Source: Pictodentalium vernedei (lineage: Eukaryota > Mollusca > Scaphopoda > Dentaliida > Dentaliidae). From it: a stretch of 64,000 bases of DNA. The DNA lies in NCBI GenBank assembly GCA_031216915.1, contig CM062290.1, forward strand, positions 257,090,291 through 257,154,290, given 5' to 3'. The stretch's first letter is position 1. Every line of letters begins with the position of its first letter. A program made the position numbers and the translations under genes. Under the pieces are notes generated by a model that saw only the letters and a program-made list of their open reading frames with translations, was not told the DNA's origin and did no database searches. Shown piece by piece: positions 35,450 through 46,699 of the stretch.

Positions 35450-36185
35450 AGTAGGTAATAAATACGGATTCAATATCACTTGTACACGTACATGTACAAG
35501 TACACGTACATGTACGGTGCACACCATAGGGATTCAGTGTTAAATCGTGTACAGAGTGCAAAAATATCGTTTTTTAATGGTGAATCCACAATTGTTTTGG
35601 GGCTCACAGATCGCACTTTTGACGTTCAAACACCCGTTGGCGAACGCGTAGATTCGACACATCACTCAAAAAGTGAAAAATGTATCAAATTTTTAAGAAA
35701 ATGTACATTAAAAATTTTTGTTGACGTTCCCATCGCGGATCAGACCATCGATCTATCGTTGGTGAACGCGAGCAAAACAAAAAACGTTTTGCGGATTCTG
35801 TATCAGCATCAAAAAGCGGTTTGTGGATTCTGTATCACCTACGTTCGCCAACGGGTGTTCGAACGTCAAAAGTGCGATCCAATTGGGGAAACCCATTTGC
35901 GGATTCTAGATCAGGAAAAATCGACCTCAAAACGTTTTCTCGACGTTCGCCAACGGTGAAAAGTGAGCGTAAAACGCCGTTACTGATCAAAGATTTTTTT
36001 TAAAAAAACAATTTCGGCCTCCAGTACATGGAAAAAGGCGGAAAAAAGGCAGTTTGCGGGTTCTGTATCACCTGCGTTCGGGATCGCGTTTGGGACGGTC
36101 TAGGGTGCGATCCGATCGCCGAAAATCCGATTTGTCGATTCACCTCTTGAGTTTTGTGGGGCGAATAGTGATAGAATCGGTTTTG
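35450..36185 (+). repeat. Polinton left TIR
   Basis: Inverted copy of 52294-53022. Near the tip are nested GTACATGTAC palindromes (35480-35516). Further in, GGATTCTGTATCA and CGTTCGCCAACGG are repeated several times. A 159-codon open frame at 35480-35959 is only partly open in the right TIR, so I do not call it a gene. Confidence 0.93.
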
Positions 36186-37146
36186 AGGAGTTTTTCAATT
36201 TTGTACTCAGTGTAAATAAATAGCTTTTTTCATTCAATGGTGTCGACTATGAAATTGAGTCCGATAAATTGTATCATGATAGACACTCATGTTTTGTTTC
36301 GGTGCGAACAAAAGGTTTTCGTTTAATGATCACTGAAAACTTAAGTTTTAGAAAATTAGAACCGATGGAAATCATCTGTTCATGTTTTGTCACAGCGAAA
36401 TTTGTAAGATAAATTTTAATGAAACAGTTCGTAGAATTGTTTCATTCAAATAAAACAGTTCGTAGAATTGTTTTATTCAAATAAAACAGTTCGTAGAATT
36501 GTTTCATTCAAATAAAAATTCCACTATAAAACCTTTTTCACTTAGATGAATTTAAGAGATAAAATTCTTTTATAATAGACACTCATATTTTGTTTCGGTG
36601 TGAATGAAAGGTTTTCGTTCAATACAGTCGACTATAAAATCGAGTCCGATAAAATTGTATCATAATAGACACTCATGTTTTGTTCCGGTGTGAATGAAAG
36701 GTATTTTCGTTTTTAATAATATACAATAAAAGCGCGTTTCCACTCAATCAGGTTTAAGAGGTAACTGAATTTTAATTTCTTGTTATAATGTTCGGAGATA
36801 TGAATGAACCCTTTTAACGGATATAATTATTCTCAAACGCGTTAAATCAGAAACCGGTTTCTTATACGCTAAAACTTTCAAACTTTTTCAAAGTTCTCCA
36901 GTTTGTTACGGAGTGAATAATCGGTGATGCGATATTTAACGCGTTCAAGGCAAACTCATTTATAGAGGTTTATCTTGTAAAATGTTTTTCCTCAACTGGT
37001 TTTAGTTATTATATTAAAGACAGAAGAATTTTATTTACTTAAAACATAAAACATAAAAATAATTATACATTTGATTTTGAAAATAATAAAATAACTCAAG
37101 TTAGCATACTCTAAAGGAAAATATTAATAATTTAGAAAACGAAAAA
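36186..37146. repeat. Left non-coding region of the Polinton with direct repeats
   Basis: Three tandem copies of a roughly 33-bp unit (AACAGTTCGTAGAATTGTTT) lie at about 36422-36520. A longer unit with GATAGACACTCATGTTTTGT, CGGTG(C/T)GAA and AAAGGTTTTCGTT repeats near 36.28, 36.57 and 36.66 kb. No gene. It may hold control sequences for the rightward genes. Confidence 0.75.
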
Positions 37147-38051
37147 ATGTTTTTACACATCACAGATTCCAAACGTAGAGATCAACTTTTAAATGAAGAT
37201 GAACGCGCCAAGAAGAGCATTCAATCAGCTGACAGAAGCAGACGTCTTGGAGAGATGGAATTGAGACGCGAAGCCACAAAAATATTTAAACCCGTGACGG
37301 AGGTTCAGGAACGAAGCAAGAAGGAGATAGTTGAAGAATTGAGGCTGATAAAAGAGAGTTCTTTGAGAATGTGTTCGTTGCCCGGTAGTTTTACAAAACA
37401 GTATTCCTTTCAATCTACACCAGATTACGTTCCTATGAGAATCGAAACCGACGTGAGTGAGAGCGATGATACAGCTTCGACTATCACCACTGATAGCGTC
37501 GCGTCGTCTGAGGATGGTAGTAAGAGAGATCTGTTGTATGGACTTTATAGGGATTCTGACGGTAGAACTTTTGTGGGCAACACAGAAGTGCGAGAGGATG
37601 ATGATAATTTAATTCTCGGTTCGAATAGGTACTAATTAACTCCTGAACTGCACAAATTGCTCCTTTTCGACAAGCCTGGAGATTACACGGAACAGGATTT
37701 CGACAATTACGGCGACATTCTGGTTCAGACCCACGCCATGAAGAGAAATAACGATGCCAGAGAAACGAGACCCAAAGCCAACAGAGGTTACAAGTGGACG
37801 AAAGTGGTGAAACCCATATGGGATATGAATAAGAGTTCGTCGAGTCGGTGACTGGCAAAAGGGTGAAAACCACTTTTCTTCTGAGCGATTCTGATGCTCT
37901 GTCTCAGAGATTGAGTTTGTTGATGGCAAGTAGACGCACTGGTAACACTGGATTAGATAATGAGATAGTGAGCATATGCGATGAATTGTTGAGGCAGCAG
38001 GGTTTGAATAAGCGTGATTACAAAAGACTGATGAACGAATTGAAGGATTGA
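37147..38051 (+). pseudogene. Conserved Polinton protein of unknown function, broken
   Basis: ATG at 37147. The N-terminal half is charged and acidic, with a Ser/Thr-rich stretch (DVSESDDTASTITTDSVASS). After it comes a motif region ending LGSNRY, where a TAA (37633-37635) interrupts. The same frame continues with LTPELHKLL to 37851. A frameshift near 37.84 kb leads into ALSQRLSLLMASRRTGNTG and a final basic segment ending at 38051. The C-terminal blocks (LTP.L..LL, RL.LL.AS...GNTG..NEI) recur in adintovirus/Polinton proteins I recognise, but no biochemical function is known to me. First gene of the rightward cluster. Confidence 0.7.
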
Positions 38052-38182
38052 TATATAATAAGTAGAGAGAAACAAACAAAAATATATAAAATAAAAAGAG
38101 TAAATTTTACACTACAAAATAATAAAAGTAATTTAAACAACAAACGATTTACCAGTGAAAAACAAAATATATATTATAAAAT

Positions 38183-38563
38183 ATGTTGGTGATAAAGAAC
38201 AGGGGATACGTCAGAACCTACGTTCAAGGCGGTTCTGGCATCGTCGATTCTATAATGCGAGCGTTCACGAGTGATGCAGGTAGAAAACTCGCATCGACCG
38301 TGTTTGAGGTCGGTAAGAAGACGACTTTGGATGCTGGTAAGAAAGCCACTTCCGAAGCCAGTGGTAGGATAGCTTCTGTGGCTGGCAAGAGGGCAGCCGA
38401 CGTGTTGATCGACAAGTTGATCAGTCCGCCAGCGAAGCGAGCTACGTTAGAGCGATCGCCGAATAGTTGGAAAGATTTTAAGGATGCTCTGGTACCCATA
38501 CAAGATTTAGCCAAAATGACGAGTGGATCTGGATTGAAGAGAACTCGCGACGGTGTAATATAA
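38183..38563 (+). CDS. Small Ala/Lys-rich protein, candidate minor virion component
   Basis: 126 codons, intact. The N-terminus MLVIKNRGYVRTYVQGGSG is followed by an Ala/Lys/Gly-rich, likely helical or amphipathic middle (SDAGRKLASTVFEVGKKT and similar heptad-like stretches). The C-terminus GSGLKRTRDGVI is basic. Position between the conserved protein and the packaging ATPase suits a late, core-type protein. Resemblance to small basic Polinton proteins is by composition and context only. I do not recognise a named family. Confidence 0.5.
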   Translation: MLVIKNRGYVRTYVQGGSGIVDSIMRAFTSDAGRKLASTVFEVGKKTTLDAGKKATSEASGRIASVAGKRAADVLIDKLISPPAKRATLERSPNSWKDFKDALVPIQDLAKMTSGSGLKRTRDGVI

Positions 38564-38651
38564 ATAAATAATAATATTTATAAAACTGAGTTTGAAAAAA
38601 ACATAAAAATTGTATTTGAAAAAATCTAAAATAACAAAAAAATAAACAAAG

Positions 38652-39461
38652 ATGAACATTAAAGATATGTCTTGGAACGACGCTGCGACCAAGAGGTCGA
38701 ATAACGAGTTCTTTCCCAAAAGCATAAGAGGCTTGATAGTGGGAAAATAGAATTGTGGAAAGACCAATCTGTTGATGAATCTGTTGTCGTGACCCGACTG
38801 GTTGGATTACGACAGATTGTTCGTGTTTGGCAAGAGCTTGTTTCAACCTGAATACAGATTGCTTCGAGAGTGTATGGATCGTAGATTGCCCAAGGACGTC
38901 ATAGCCAGAATCTTAGACAGTGGGGAGGAATTCGACAAAAGTGAAGCTTCTCTTTCAACCATTTTGGACGGTGCGGCGATGGAATTGATGAAGAGAAATG
39001 CGTCTTCGAACGTCGAGTGTCGATTTTATGAGAACGCTAGTGACATTCCAGATCCTAGAGAATTGAAATCGATGATATTCGACGATCTGCTTTTGGAGAG
39101 ACAGAACCGATGCGAATCGTATTACGTTAGGGGTCGTCACGGCAACGTGGTCTATTTCTACCTGTTGCAGAATTATTTTCGATTGCCCAGACAGACGATA
39201 AGGGAGAACGCTAATTTACTGTGTCTCTTTCGCCAGGATCTCAAGAATCTCAATCACATCTACGGCGATCACGTCGCAAACGACTTGAGCGTGGCAGAAT
39301 TCAGGAGATTCTGCAAGAGGGTTTGGGATGGTAAACTTTACAATTTCGTCGTGATCGATTTGACTAGCGAATTTAATCGCAGAAAATATCAGTGCGGATT
39401 CGACAAGTTTTATATTTCTGATGATAATAAGACAGAGAGCAAAAATAAAATTAGAAAATAA
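38652..39461 (+). pseudogene. FtsK/HerA-type (A32-like) DNA-packaging ATPase, two stops
   Basis: Frame from ATG 38652 to 39461 (269 codons). The Walker A motif is directly hit: GLIVGK, then TAG (38748-38750), then NCGKTNLLMNLL. A TGA follows at 38790-38792. From there the frame is open, with LDYDRLFVFGKSLFQPEYR, MIFDDLLLERQN (Walker B-type hydrophobic-DD) and YVRGRHGNVVYFYLLQNYF near the sensor region. In Polintons and related viruses this enzyme drives genome packaging into the capsid. The length is typical. The break inside the P-loop makes this copy non-functional unless read through. Confidence 0.85.
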
Positions 39462-39512
39462 TTAAATCATCAAATAATTTAGTTTTGAAAATAAAATAAA
39501 AATTAAAATATA

Positions 39513-40304
39513 ATGTTCGAACAAGGAGAATTGTTAGAACGGATAGCCGAGAATACGGCTGCAAAAGAATCCATTCAAATCGTGGTGTGTGGCGATTCGA
39601 CTCGATTCGCGACGAAATTCGAACCTTCCATCGAATTGAATAGAGAGAAAAGATACGAGATGGCGTTGGTGAATCTGGAGACTTATTATTCCTTTCCCAA
39701 TGTCACCGAAAAGAATAACTCATTCAAGTATTCCGACGGAGTGGATTGGTTGGAGATTCGAATTCCCAAAGGAAGTTACAACAAAGACGATTTGAACAAT
39801 TACATTCAGACGTGAATGAAGATGGATGGAAAGGGAAGCAACGAGATCAGACACGCTCCCAACCCTAATACCTTACAGACGATGTTGGATTTGGAAGATA
39901 ATTTTCGAGTGGATTTCAACACGGACGATTCTATAGGCAAGATGCTGGGATTCGATCGAAAGATGTATTGAGGCCACGCGGCATCTGAAAATACGGTCGA
40001 CATTCTTGCAGTCAATAGCATTCTGGTGAACATGGATGTGATTGCTGGAAGCTATGCAAATGGCAGCGCTCAACCGATGATCTATTCCTTCTTTCCAAAC
40101 GTGTCACCGGGTTATAAGATCGTGGAACAACCTCAAAATTTAGTTTATCTACCAGTGATTTTAGACACGTTGTATAGTCTCAAAACCACGTTGACGGATC
40201 AAAATGGTGAACTGTTAGATCTTCGCGGAGAGAGGGTGATGATACGATTTCACATAAGAGAAATAAAAATGCAAAAAAAAAATATTGTGTATATATATAA
40301 ATAA
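39513..40304 (+). pseudogene. Minor capsid (penton-like) protein, two in-frame TGA
   Basis: ATG 39513, stop TAA 40302-40304; 263 codons including internal TGA at 39813-39815 and 39969-39971. No frameshift is needed. Recognisable family blocks are YEMALVNLETYYSFPNV and GSYNKDDLNNYIQ before the first TGA, SIGKMLGFDRKMY just before the second, then ILVNMDVIAGSYANG, YSFFPNVSPGYKIVE and LTDQNGELLDLRGERV near the end. I recognise these as the small jelly-roll type virion protein that accompanies the major capsid protein in adintovirus-like Polintons. The penton role is inferred from that family. Confidence 0.75.
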
Positions 40305-40412
40305 GAAAATAAAATAAACGCAATATTAATTTACTAAAATTATTTAATATATATATAATTATCATTAAAACAAAAACAAAAATTGAACAAAATATATTTT
40401 AAAAAAAGAATT

Positions 40413-41018
40413 ATGGCACAATACATGGTTAAAAACGTGAACATATCCGCAGGACAGAGGAAGAAACTTAAGAGAGCATTAACAACTCGAGGCGAGGCGG
40501 TGAGATTCAAATTCAATCACGAAGATCTGACGAGTGGCAGTCAGGATTCGATCACATGGACCAGAAGTCAAAACAAAAGGATGGAGATTCGTGATGGAAG
40601 AGGGTTGACGGTGAGATTGAGTCCCGCTCAATTGAGATACAATTTGAGAATGAAAGGCAGTTTCCTACCGCTATTGGCAGGAATCGCCACAAAAGCATTA
40701 CCCTTTGCCGCAAAAGCATTACCCTTTCTCGGAAAGACTCTCAGTATGGGAGCTCTCTCAGGACTCGCAAGTTCGGCAGTTGAGAAATTAATGGGTGGCA
40801 GCAGACTGTTTCTGAAGAAGGGAGGAGCCATGTGTCGCATCCACGTAGACGACAGCGGTGAAGGATTGTATCTAGAACCCGTTAGAGGTGGCAACTCTTT
40901 GAGTGGAAACGGTCTCTATCTGAAGAGTGGACGGAACGTTGAGCGACTCGGCAAGGGTTTGTTGTTTGTTGAGAATTCGCCATTTAAGAATATACCGATT
41001 TTGAGTATGTTATTATAA
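40413..41018 (+). CDS. Membrane-active virion-type protein (adenovirus pX/pVI-like role)
   Basis: ATG 40413 chosen because the upstream in-frame codons are AT-rich leader; about 201 aa, intact. The N-terminus is basic (GQRKKLKRAL). The middle has a long hydrophobic/amphipathic stretch (FLPLLAGIATKALPFAAKAL, then GKTLSMGALSGLASSAVEKL). The C-terminus has Gly-rich GLYL repeats and ends SPFKNIPILSMLL. The same architecture occurs in adintovirus virion proteins compared with adenoviral pX/pVI. The role is inferred from that resemblance. Upstream TATATATAAATAAG (about 40290) could be its promoter. Confidence 0.65.
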   Translation: MAQYMVKNVNISAGQRKKLKRALTTRGEAVRFKFNHEDLTSGSQDSITWTRSQNKRMEIRDGRGLTVRLSPAQLRYNLRMKGSFLPLLAGIATKALPFAAKALPFLGKTLSMGALSGLASSAVEKLMGGSRLFLKKGGAMCRIHVDDSGEGLYLEPVRGGNSLSGNGLYLKSGRNVERLGKGLLFVENSPFKNIPILSMLL

Positions 41019-41076
41019 TGTAAAAATTATATAATTATATAAAATATAAATCATAGAAGTATAAAAATAATATAAA

Positions 41077-41433
41077 ATGGATACAAAGGTGGAAAAAACA
41101 ATTAGACAATAATGATGAATATCGCGAGATAGAGTGTGAAAAAGATGTGGAAAAACGATTAGACGCTAATGATGAATATTGCAAGATAGTGTGGGAAAAA
41201 GATGTGGAAAATAATTAGACGCTACTGATGGATATCTTGGGAATGAATTGAAAAAAGAGCGGGATAGATGGTTGAAATTGAAAAGAATGAGACACTTTCC
41301 ACCGTCACCACTACCTTCAGAAGAGAATGGAAATGATGTGAGTGTTACCAAGAGATGCACAACATTTGTTCATAATTATGATTCGAAGAAGAAGAAGGAA
41401 AACAAAAAAAAACAAAAATGTAATGAGATCTAG
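41077..41433 (+). pseudogene. Small charged repeat protein, two frameshifts
   Basis: ATG 41077. Two to three copies of a 22-24-residue charged unit (NDEYREIECEKDVEKRL, then NDEYCKIVWEKDVE) are separated by small frameshifts near 41.11 and 41.21 kb. A Lys/Arg-rich tail follows (NELKKERDRWLKLKRMRHF ... KKKKENKKKQKCNEI). Predicted helical or coiled. It is the last rightward gene before the first hairpin. The family is not recognised. Confidence 0.5.
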
Positions 41434-41462
41434 AGATGATCAACCTCTCTAGATCTCATTAC
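41420..41462. terminator. Hairpin at convergent gene junction 1
   Basis: A 17-bp perfect stem GTAATGAGATCTAGAGA with a 9-nt loop, followed by T-rich sequence on plus and preceded by A-rich sequence (T-rich on minus). It sits between the plus gene ending 41433 and the minus gene ending 41505. The stem sequence recurs at 48113-48159. Confidence 0.75.
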
Positions 41463-41504
41463 TTTTTTTCCTTCTTCTTCGCTAAAAATCAATCTCTCTA
41501 TTGT

Positions 41505-41951
41505 TTATATTTCCAAGTCCATTATTAGCATGTTGACGCTCGTGTCTTCTCCTTTTTCGAAAATGTGTTGAAGGTTTATCTTTACTTTTTTGAGTTTTTT
41601 TACATCGGTGAACGTGCTCTCACCAACCAATTTGTTCACGAGTTCGAGTGAGATTTTTGGATATATGTAACTTCCATAGGGCAATGACAAATCGTCCTTG
41701 TCGAATTCTCTATCTTCGGTGACGACAATGTTCTGTGGGTCGCTTTGGTACTCGTAAAACACATCAAGCATGGCTTCATCCAATTTCAAAAGCATGTTAT
41801 ATTTGTCGTATTTGTGCTCTAAGCCCTTCATCTCGACCTCGTTCAATTCGATGGAATCGTGTCATTGTAATCTATAGATTTTAAAACCGAATTTCTTACA
41901 CGTTTCAACTCGTTTCAGTTTCAATTCGCATCTTTTAGGTGTTGTTGTCAT
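41505..41951 (-). pseudogene. Small conserved-type protein, one in-frame TGA
   Basis: ATG at 41951, TGA at codon 30 (41862-41864), then open to 41505; 148 codons. Visible parts are MTTTPKRCELKLKRVE, IELNEVEMKGLEHKYDKYNM and KVKINLQHIFEKGEDTSVN. The protein is acidic and mixed, with no membrane segment and no motif I can name. It is the only minus gene in the left half and is transcribed divergently from PolB across an AT-rich 400-bp gap. Confidence 0.55.
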
Positions 41952-42376
41952 GATCGATTATTTGTTTTTTTGTTTTATGAATTATTGCAAATAATGTATA
42001 TTTTTAAATTTTGTATTTAATAATTTGTTAAAAAAGTTTGTTTTTTTTTACTCTTTATATATATATAAAAAAAAAGTTTTTTTAATTTTAATTTTCTTTA
42101 ATGTGAAAATTTTTTTTTTTGTAAAAGTGTTTTTTCTCTTTATATATATAAATAAAAAGTTTAAATTTTAACATCCTTTTTTTCTCATATTAATTCAATT
42201 TTTTTCACGTTAAGGAACATAAAAAAATTGATTAATTTCATCAAAAAAAATTTTTTTTGAAGGAATTAAAACATATATATATATAAAAATAATTTTAAAA
42301 CTTTTTAACAAATTATTTAAATACAAAATTCGAAGAAAAAAAATATTGTTACAAATGGAGCAAACAAATAAAAAAA
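41952..42376. promoter_or_regulatory. AT-rich divergent intergenic region with TATA-like runs
   Basis: Contains TTTATATATATATAAA-like stretches near 42053-42067 and 42140-42152, and ACATATATATATATAAAAAT at about 42271-42290. It lies between a minus gene and PolB. Likely holds promoters for both, by position and composition only. Confidence 0.5.
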
Positions 42377-45300
42377 ATGGAAAATTTAAATGAGAAAACC
42401 GTACCTCAGTTAAACGAGATGTGTAAAAAATTTAAATTTCCACATTTCAGAAATCATAGAACCAAATCAAAAAAAATTGAAGTCATACAGGAATATCGTT
42501 TGCGAAATGATGGAAAGAAAAAAATTGAAAGATCGGAAGTGGATAAACTTAAACAGTCAAAAAATGCATCGATTGTAAAAAATGAGAAGACGACTAAATG
42601 AAAAGCCATTGAAGAACTTAAAGTTTCAAAAGAAAAAAAAAACTAAAATGAAAACGAGTGATGCACTTCAGAATCTAGACAAACGAGATATATCAAATGA
42701 AATTCGACCAGCAATTGACAAAGGGAAAGGAGAAGAATATATAGCACGACTCATTGTGGAAGTATTCCAATCGAAGCCCGTAGAATGGGAGAGTGTGATC
42801 AAAGGCGTTTTTTAAAACTTTCGACGTGGTTCCCTCGTTCAAGAAAGTTGATCCGAAATTGTTCATGGAACGGGTGAAGAAAAAAGTATTGAATTTGTTT
42901 CGTGTACACATGAACGTGGCACAAAAAATTAAGATGATACTCCATTGCATGATGAATAAAATCGACGTGAAGTTCGGCGAGAGCATCGTGAAAAATGCAT
43001 ATTTTAGATCTAATGTCGAACCCGTATTTCGAGGTTCAGATTTATCAGACGTTTTCGAAAAGATGAAAGACAAGACGAGGCTCAAAATCCCACCGCAGCG
43101 GTGAACGTCTTGGGATACGACGATGAAAAATGAACGATCTATCCTCTCAGATAGACTTCGTATCTCGAAAGAGAAAAGATGATTATTTTATTATTGATTT
43201 CAAATGGTGACAATCATCATTATTGTTGGGTTAAACATCCGAGCCGATTACTATCAAGACAAAATAATAAACATAAAGGAAAGATATGTTTATGTTGCAA
43301 CTGAATGAATGAATTTCACAGTGAAAAATCGTTAGCAAAACATCAGGAATATTGCAACAAAAACCAAGGTATCGCCATCGAAATGCCCAAACCCAACACC
43401 ATCGTGAACTTTGAAAATCGGAATAGAAGGTTAAAAGTACCATTCGTCATGTATGCTGATTTCGAATGCTTCACCATGAAAATGAGTTCCTGACAACCTG
43501 ACTCTCTTCAAACTTACGTTGAAAGATATCAAAAGCACACGCCTTCGGGTTATTGCATTTACGTGAAATGCGCTTTCGACTCACAACATGATATGGATCC
43601 TTTCACCTACACGAAACGGTGCGAAGACGACGAGGTCTCAAAGGTTCGTGGAAGTTAGAATCGAAAATTCAAATGTTATCTGACAAATTCAAAACTCCGG
43701 CGAAAATGATCATCATGCAAGAGCAGCAGGACGAAAATAACAGGGCCACTGAATGTCACATATGCACACAATTGTTCGACGAGAATTTGGAGGAAAATAA
43801 GAAGGTCAGAGACCATGATCATTACACGGGTCTGTATCGCGGTCCGGCTCACAGCAAGTGTAATTTAAAATATCGAGATGCCATTTTTTATCCGGTGATA
43901 TTTCACAATCTCTCAGGTCACGACAGTCATCTGTTCATGAAAAATCTCGGCACCTCCCACGAAGAATTAAATTGCATCGCGAACAGTGAAGAAAGATACA
44001 TTTCCTTCATGAAATGGAAGTACATGGAGAAGAAAAGAGTAATCGATGTAGAGACATTGGAAGAAAAAACGAAATTCATTCATAGAAGCATACGTTTCAT
44101 CGACAGTTTTAAATTCATGTCGACCGCTCTGGAAAAATTAGTCAATAACATGAGCAAGGATAAATTTAAAATCACGAGCCAACATTTCGGAGAATGAGTA
44201 GACGTCATGTTGAGGAAAGGAGACTATCCTTACGATTACATGAACGATCTAAAGAGATTCGACGACACTGCACTACCTTCAAAAAAAGATTTTTATTCAA
44301 AATTATATGAATCCGACATTTCCGGCAAAAATTACGAACACGCCAAACACGTGTGGAAACCATTCAATATGAAAACCATGAGAGATTATCACGATCTCTA
44401 TCTGAAGACCGACGTTCTGCTCTTGGAAGACGTGTTCGAAAATTTTCGAGACGTCTGTCATCGAAATTACGATCTGGATCTGGCTTGGTATTTTACCGCA
44501 CCCGGTCTGGTGTGGGATGCTCTGTTGAAGACCACCAAAGTCCAGTTGGAATTATTATCTGAAGCGGATATGTTGCTCATGTTCGAAAGGGCTGTGAGAG
44601 GTGGCGTCTCGATGATCTCCCACAGATATTCTGAAGCTAACAATCCCTACATGAAAGAAGGTTTCGATTCGAAATACATACAGTATTGGGACGCTAATAA
44701 TCTGTATGGTCGGGCTATGAGTCGTCCTTTACCGATTGGAAATTTCGAATGGGTGACGGAACCGGAAGAGATGCAAAAATGGAGAGACTATCCTTGCATT
44801 TTAGAAGTCGATTTGAACTATCCGGAAGAATTACACGATCTACACAATGATTATCCGCTGGCTCCTGAATGAATGGAACTGATCGAAGGAGGCGAGAAAA
44901 ACTCATTCCCAATTTATTTAACAAACGTAAGTACATCATCTACAGCGAGAATTTGAAACAATACGTCGATCACTGGGTGAAATTAGTCGACATACATCGC
45001 ATCATTCGATTTGATGAAGAGCCTTGGATGAAAAAATACATCGATCTCAACACGAATCTCAGAATTCAAGCCGAGAACGATTTTGAAAAAGATTTCTTCA
45101 AACTCATGAACAACTGCATGTACGGTAAATCGATGGAAAACATCAGGAAGAGAACTGACGTTCGACTCGTCACATCTGAGAAAAAAGCTAAAAAATTAGT
45201 GGCGAAACCCAATTACAAACACCGAACCATATTCGACGAAAATCTAGTGGCTGTCCACATGCAAAAGACGCACCTGAAGTTCGACAAACCGTATTATCTC

Positions 45301-46044
45301 AGACCGATCATCTTATATATCAGCAAGCGATTGATGTATGAGTTTCACTACGATTACGTCAAACGAAAATTTGGTGATAAAGCCAAACTACTGTTCACCG
45401 ACATGGACAGTTTAGTTTACGAGATAGTGATGAAAGATGTCTACCGAGATATATCTCCGGATGTGGCTGCGTGGTTCGACACGAGCAATTATCCCGTCGA
45501 TCACCCATCCAACATTCAATTGAATGACAACAAGAAGGTGTTGGGTAAATTTAAGGACGAGAGCGGTGGTAAACAAATCGTCAAATTCGTGGGCTTGAGA
45601 CCGAAACTGTATGCTTATCGTCTAGAAGATGAAGAGATCAAGAAGTGCAAAGGGGTTAAAGAGTGCGTGGTGAAGAAAAACATCTCTTTCCGAGAGTATA
45701 AAGATTGTCTGTTAGGAAGTGGTCCGGTGTATAAGACTATGAAATCGATTCGAAGCGAAAATCACGACTTGTATACCGAAATAGTCAACAAGATTTCTCT
45801 GATGGCTGATGACGATAAGAGATTCATGTTAGACGATAAAATAAGCACTTTGGCACTCGGACATTGGACTTTGGATCTAATTTTAGATGATAGGATTTCA
45901 GATATGATTGAGGATGATAGGATTCCAGATATGATTAAGGATGATAGGATTCCAGAAAATCAAGAGGAATTAGACAGATTCAAGATTATGGAAGTCGATA
46001 AAGACATCGAGAGAGTTAGTTTAAAAAGAAAAAGAAAAACATAA
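42377..46044 (+). pseudogene. polB: Protein-primed family B DNA polymerase (pPolB), multiple breaks
   Basis: About 1,220 codons. The N-terminus has a SAP-like stretch (TVPQLNEMCKKFKFP). A Cys/His segment (ECHICTQLF, DHDHYTGLYRGPAHSKCN) precedes the core. Exonuclease motifs are YADFECF (Exo I), NLSGHDSHLF (Exo II) and YHDLYLKTD (Exo III). Polymerase motifs are DANNLYGRAM (A), NNCMYGKSMEN (B), TDMDSLVYE (C) and GLRPKLYAY. All catalytic acids are visible. In-frame TGA: 42599, 43131, 43302, 43491, 44195, 44870; TAG 43152. Frameshifts lie near 42.64, 42.81, 43.08, 43.62-43.67 and 44.89 kb, some in homopolymers. Its role is protein-primed replication of the linear element. As read it is inactive. 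Confidence 0.93.
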
Positions 46045-46108
46045 AAATAACGTCATTTTAGTGAATTATAATAAAATAAATAAATTTTTAAAAAAAATAT
46101 ACACATTT

Positions 46109-46567
46109 ATGAATAAGAAAATAGAGATATCCGTAGAAGGTGTCGTCTTACCTAACAAACCCCTACCCAACATCGATCTGTCGAATGCGTCGAAGGATTT
46201 GAAAATCAAAGATTTTCTAGGCGTGTTTTCCAGAGATGTCTTGCCGAAGAGAAGACCTCAACAATCGGAATGCGGAATTTTAAATCTAGACGATTTATCG
46301 GGTGAAGGCACTCACTGGGTGGCATGGTTCAAGAATGGGAAGAAGAAGAATTATTATTTTGACAACTACGGAATCTCGCCGCTGAAAGAAATAAAGAACT
46401 ATTTCAACAAATCGATGGTTCGTTACAACACGGAACAAGTGCAATCACCAGATCAAGTGTTTTGCGGTCACCTGTGTCTCTACATTCTCAAGAGATGGTC
46501 TGAAGGAGATCGGTTTCAAGACATTCTCAATGATTTACGTAAAATTAGAGAGAGATTTTTTTTATAG
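46109..46567 (+). CDS. Adenain-like cysteine protease
   Basis: ATG 46109, 152 aa, intact. An in-frame GTG lies 48 nt upstream, but the ATG gives the usual length. The catalytic set is visible: His in GTHWVAW, Asp in YYFDNYG, Gln in QSPDQVFCGH and nucleophile Cys in FCGHLCLY. This is the Ulp1/adenovirus-protease fold used to mature capsids in adenoviruses and Polintons. It lies 65 nt after PolB on the same strand. One of the few Polinton genes here without a break. Confidence 0.9.
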   Translation: MNKKIEISVEGVVLPNKPLPNIDLSNASKDLKIKDFLGVFSRDVLPKRRPQQSECGILNLDDLSGEGTHWVAWFKNGKKKNYYFDNYGISPLKEIKNYFNKSMVRYNTEQVQSPDQVFCGHLCLYILKRWSEGDRFQDILNDLRKIRERFFL

Positions 46568-46699
46568 TATATATAAAGGTAAAAAAATTATTTATAAAAA
46601 ATTTAATCGAATAAAAACGAAAAATAAAAATAAGTGAAATAATTCATCTTTAATAAACTGCGTTTGAAATATATTTTAATACAAAAATCTCAAAACAAC

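Noticed and set aside
35480-35959. 159-codon open frame in the Polinton left TIR
   Set aside because: The right TIR copy has stops in the same frame, and the predicted sequence follows the TIR's internal DNA repeats. Not supported as a gene.
44353-44562. Small ORF overlapping PolB on plus
   Set aside because: Shadow frame of the polymerase exonuclease/palm region.
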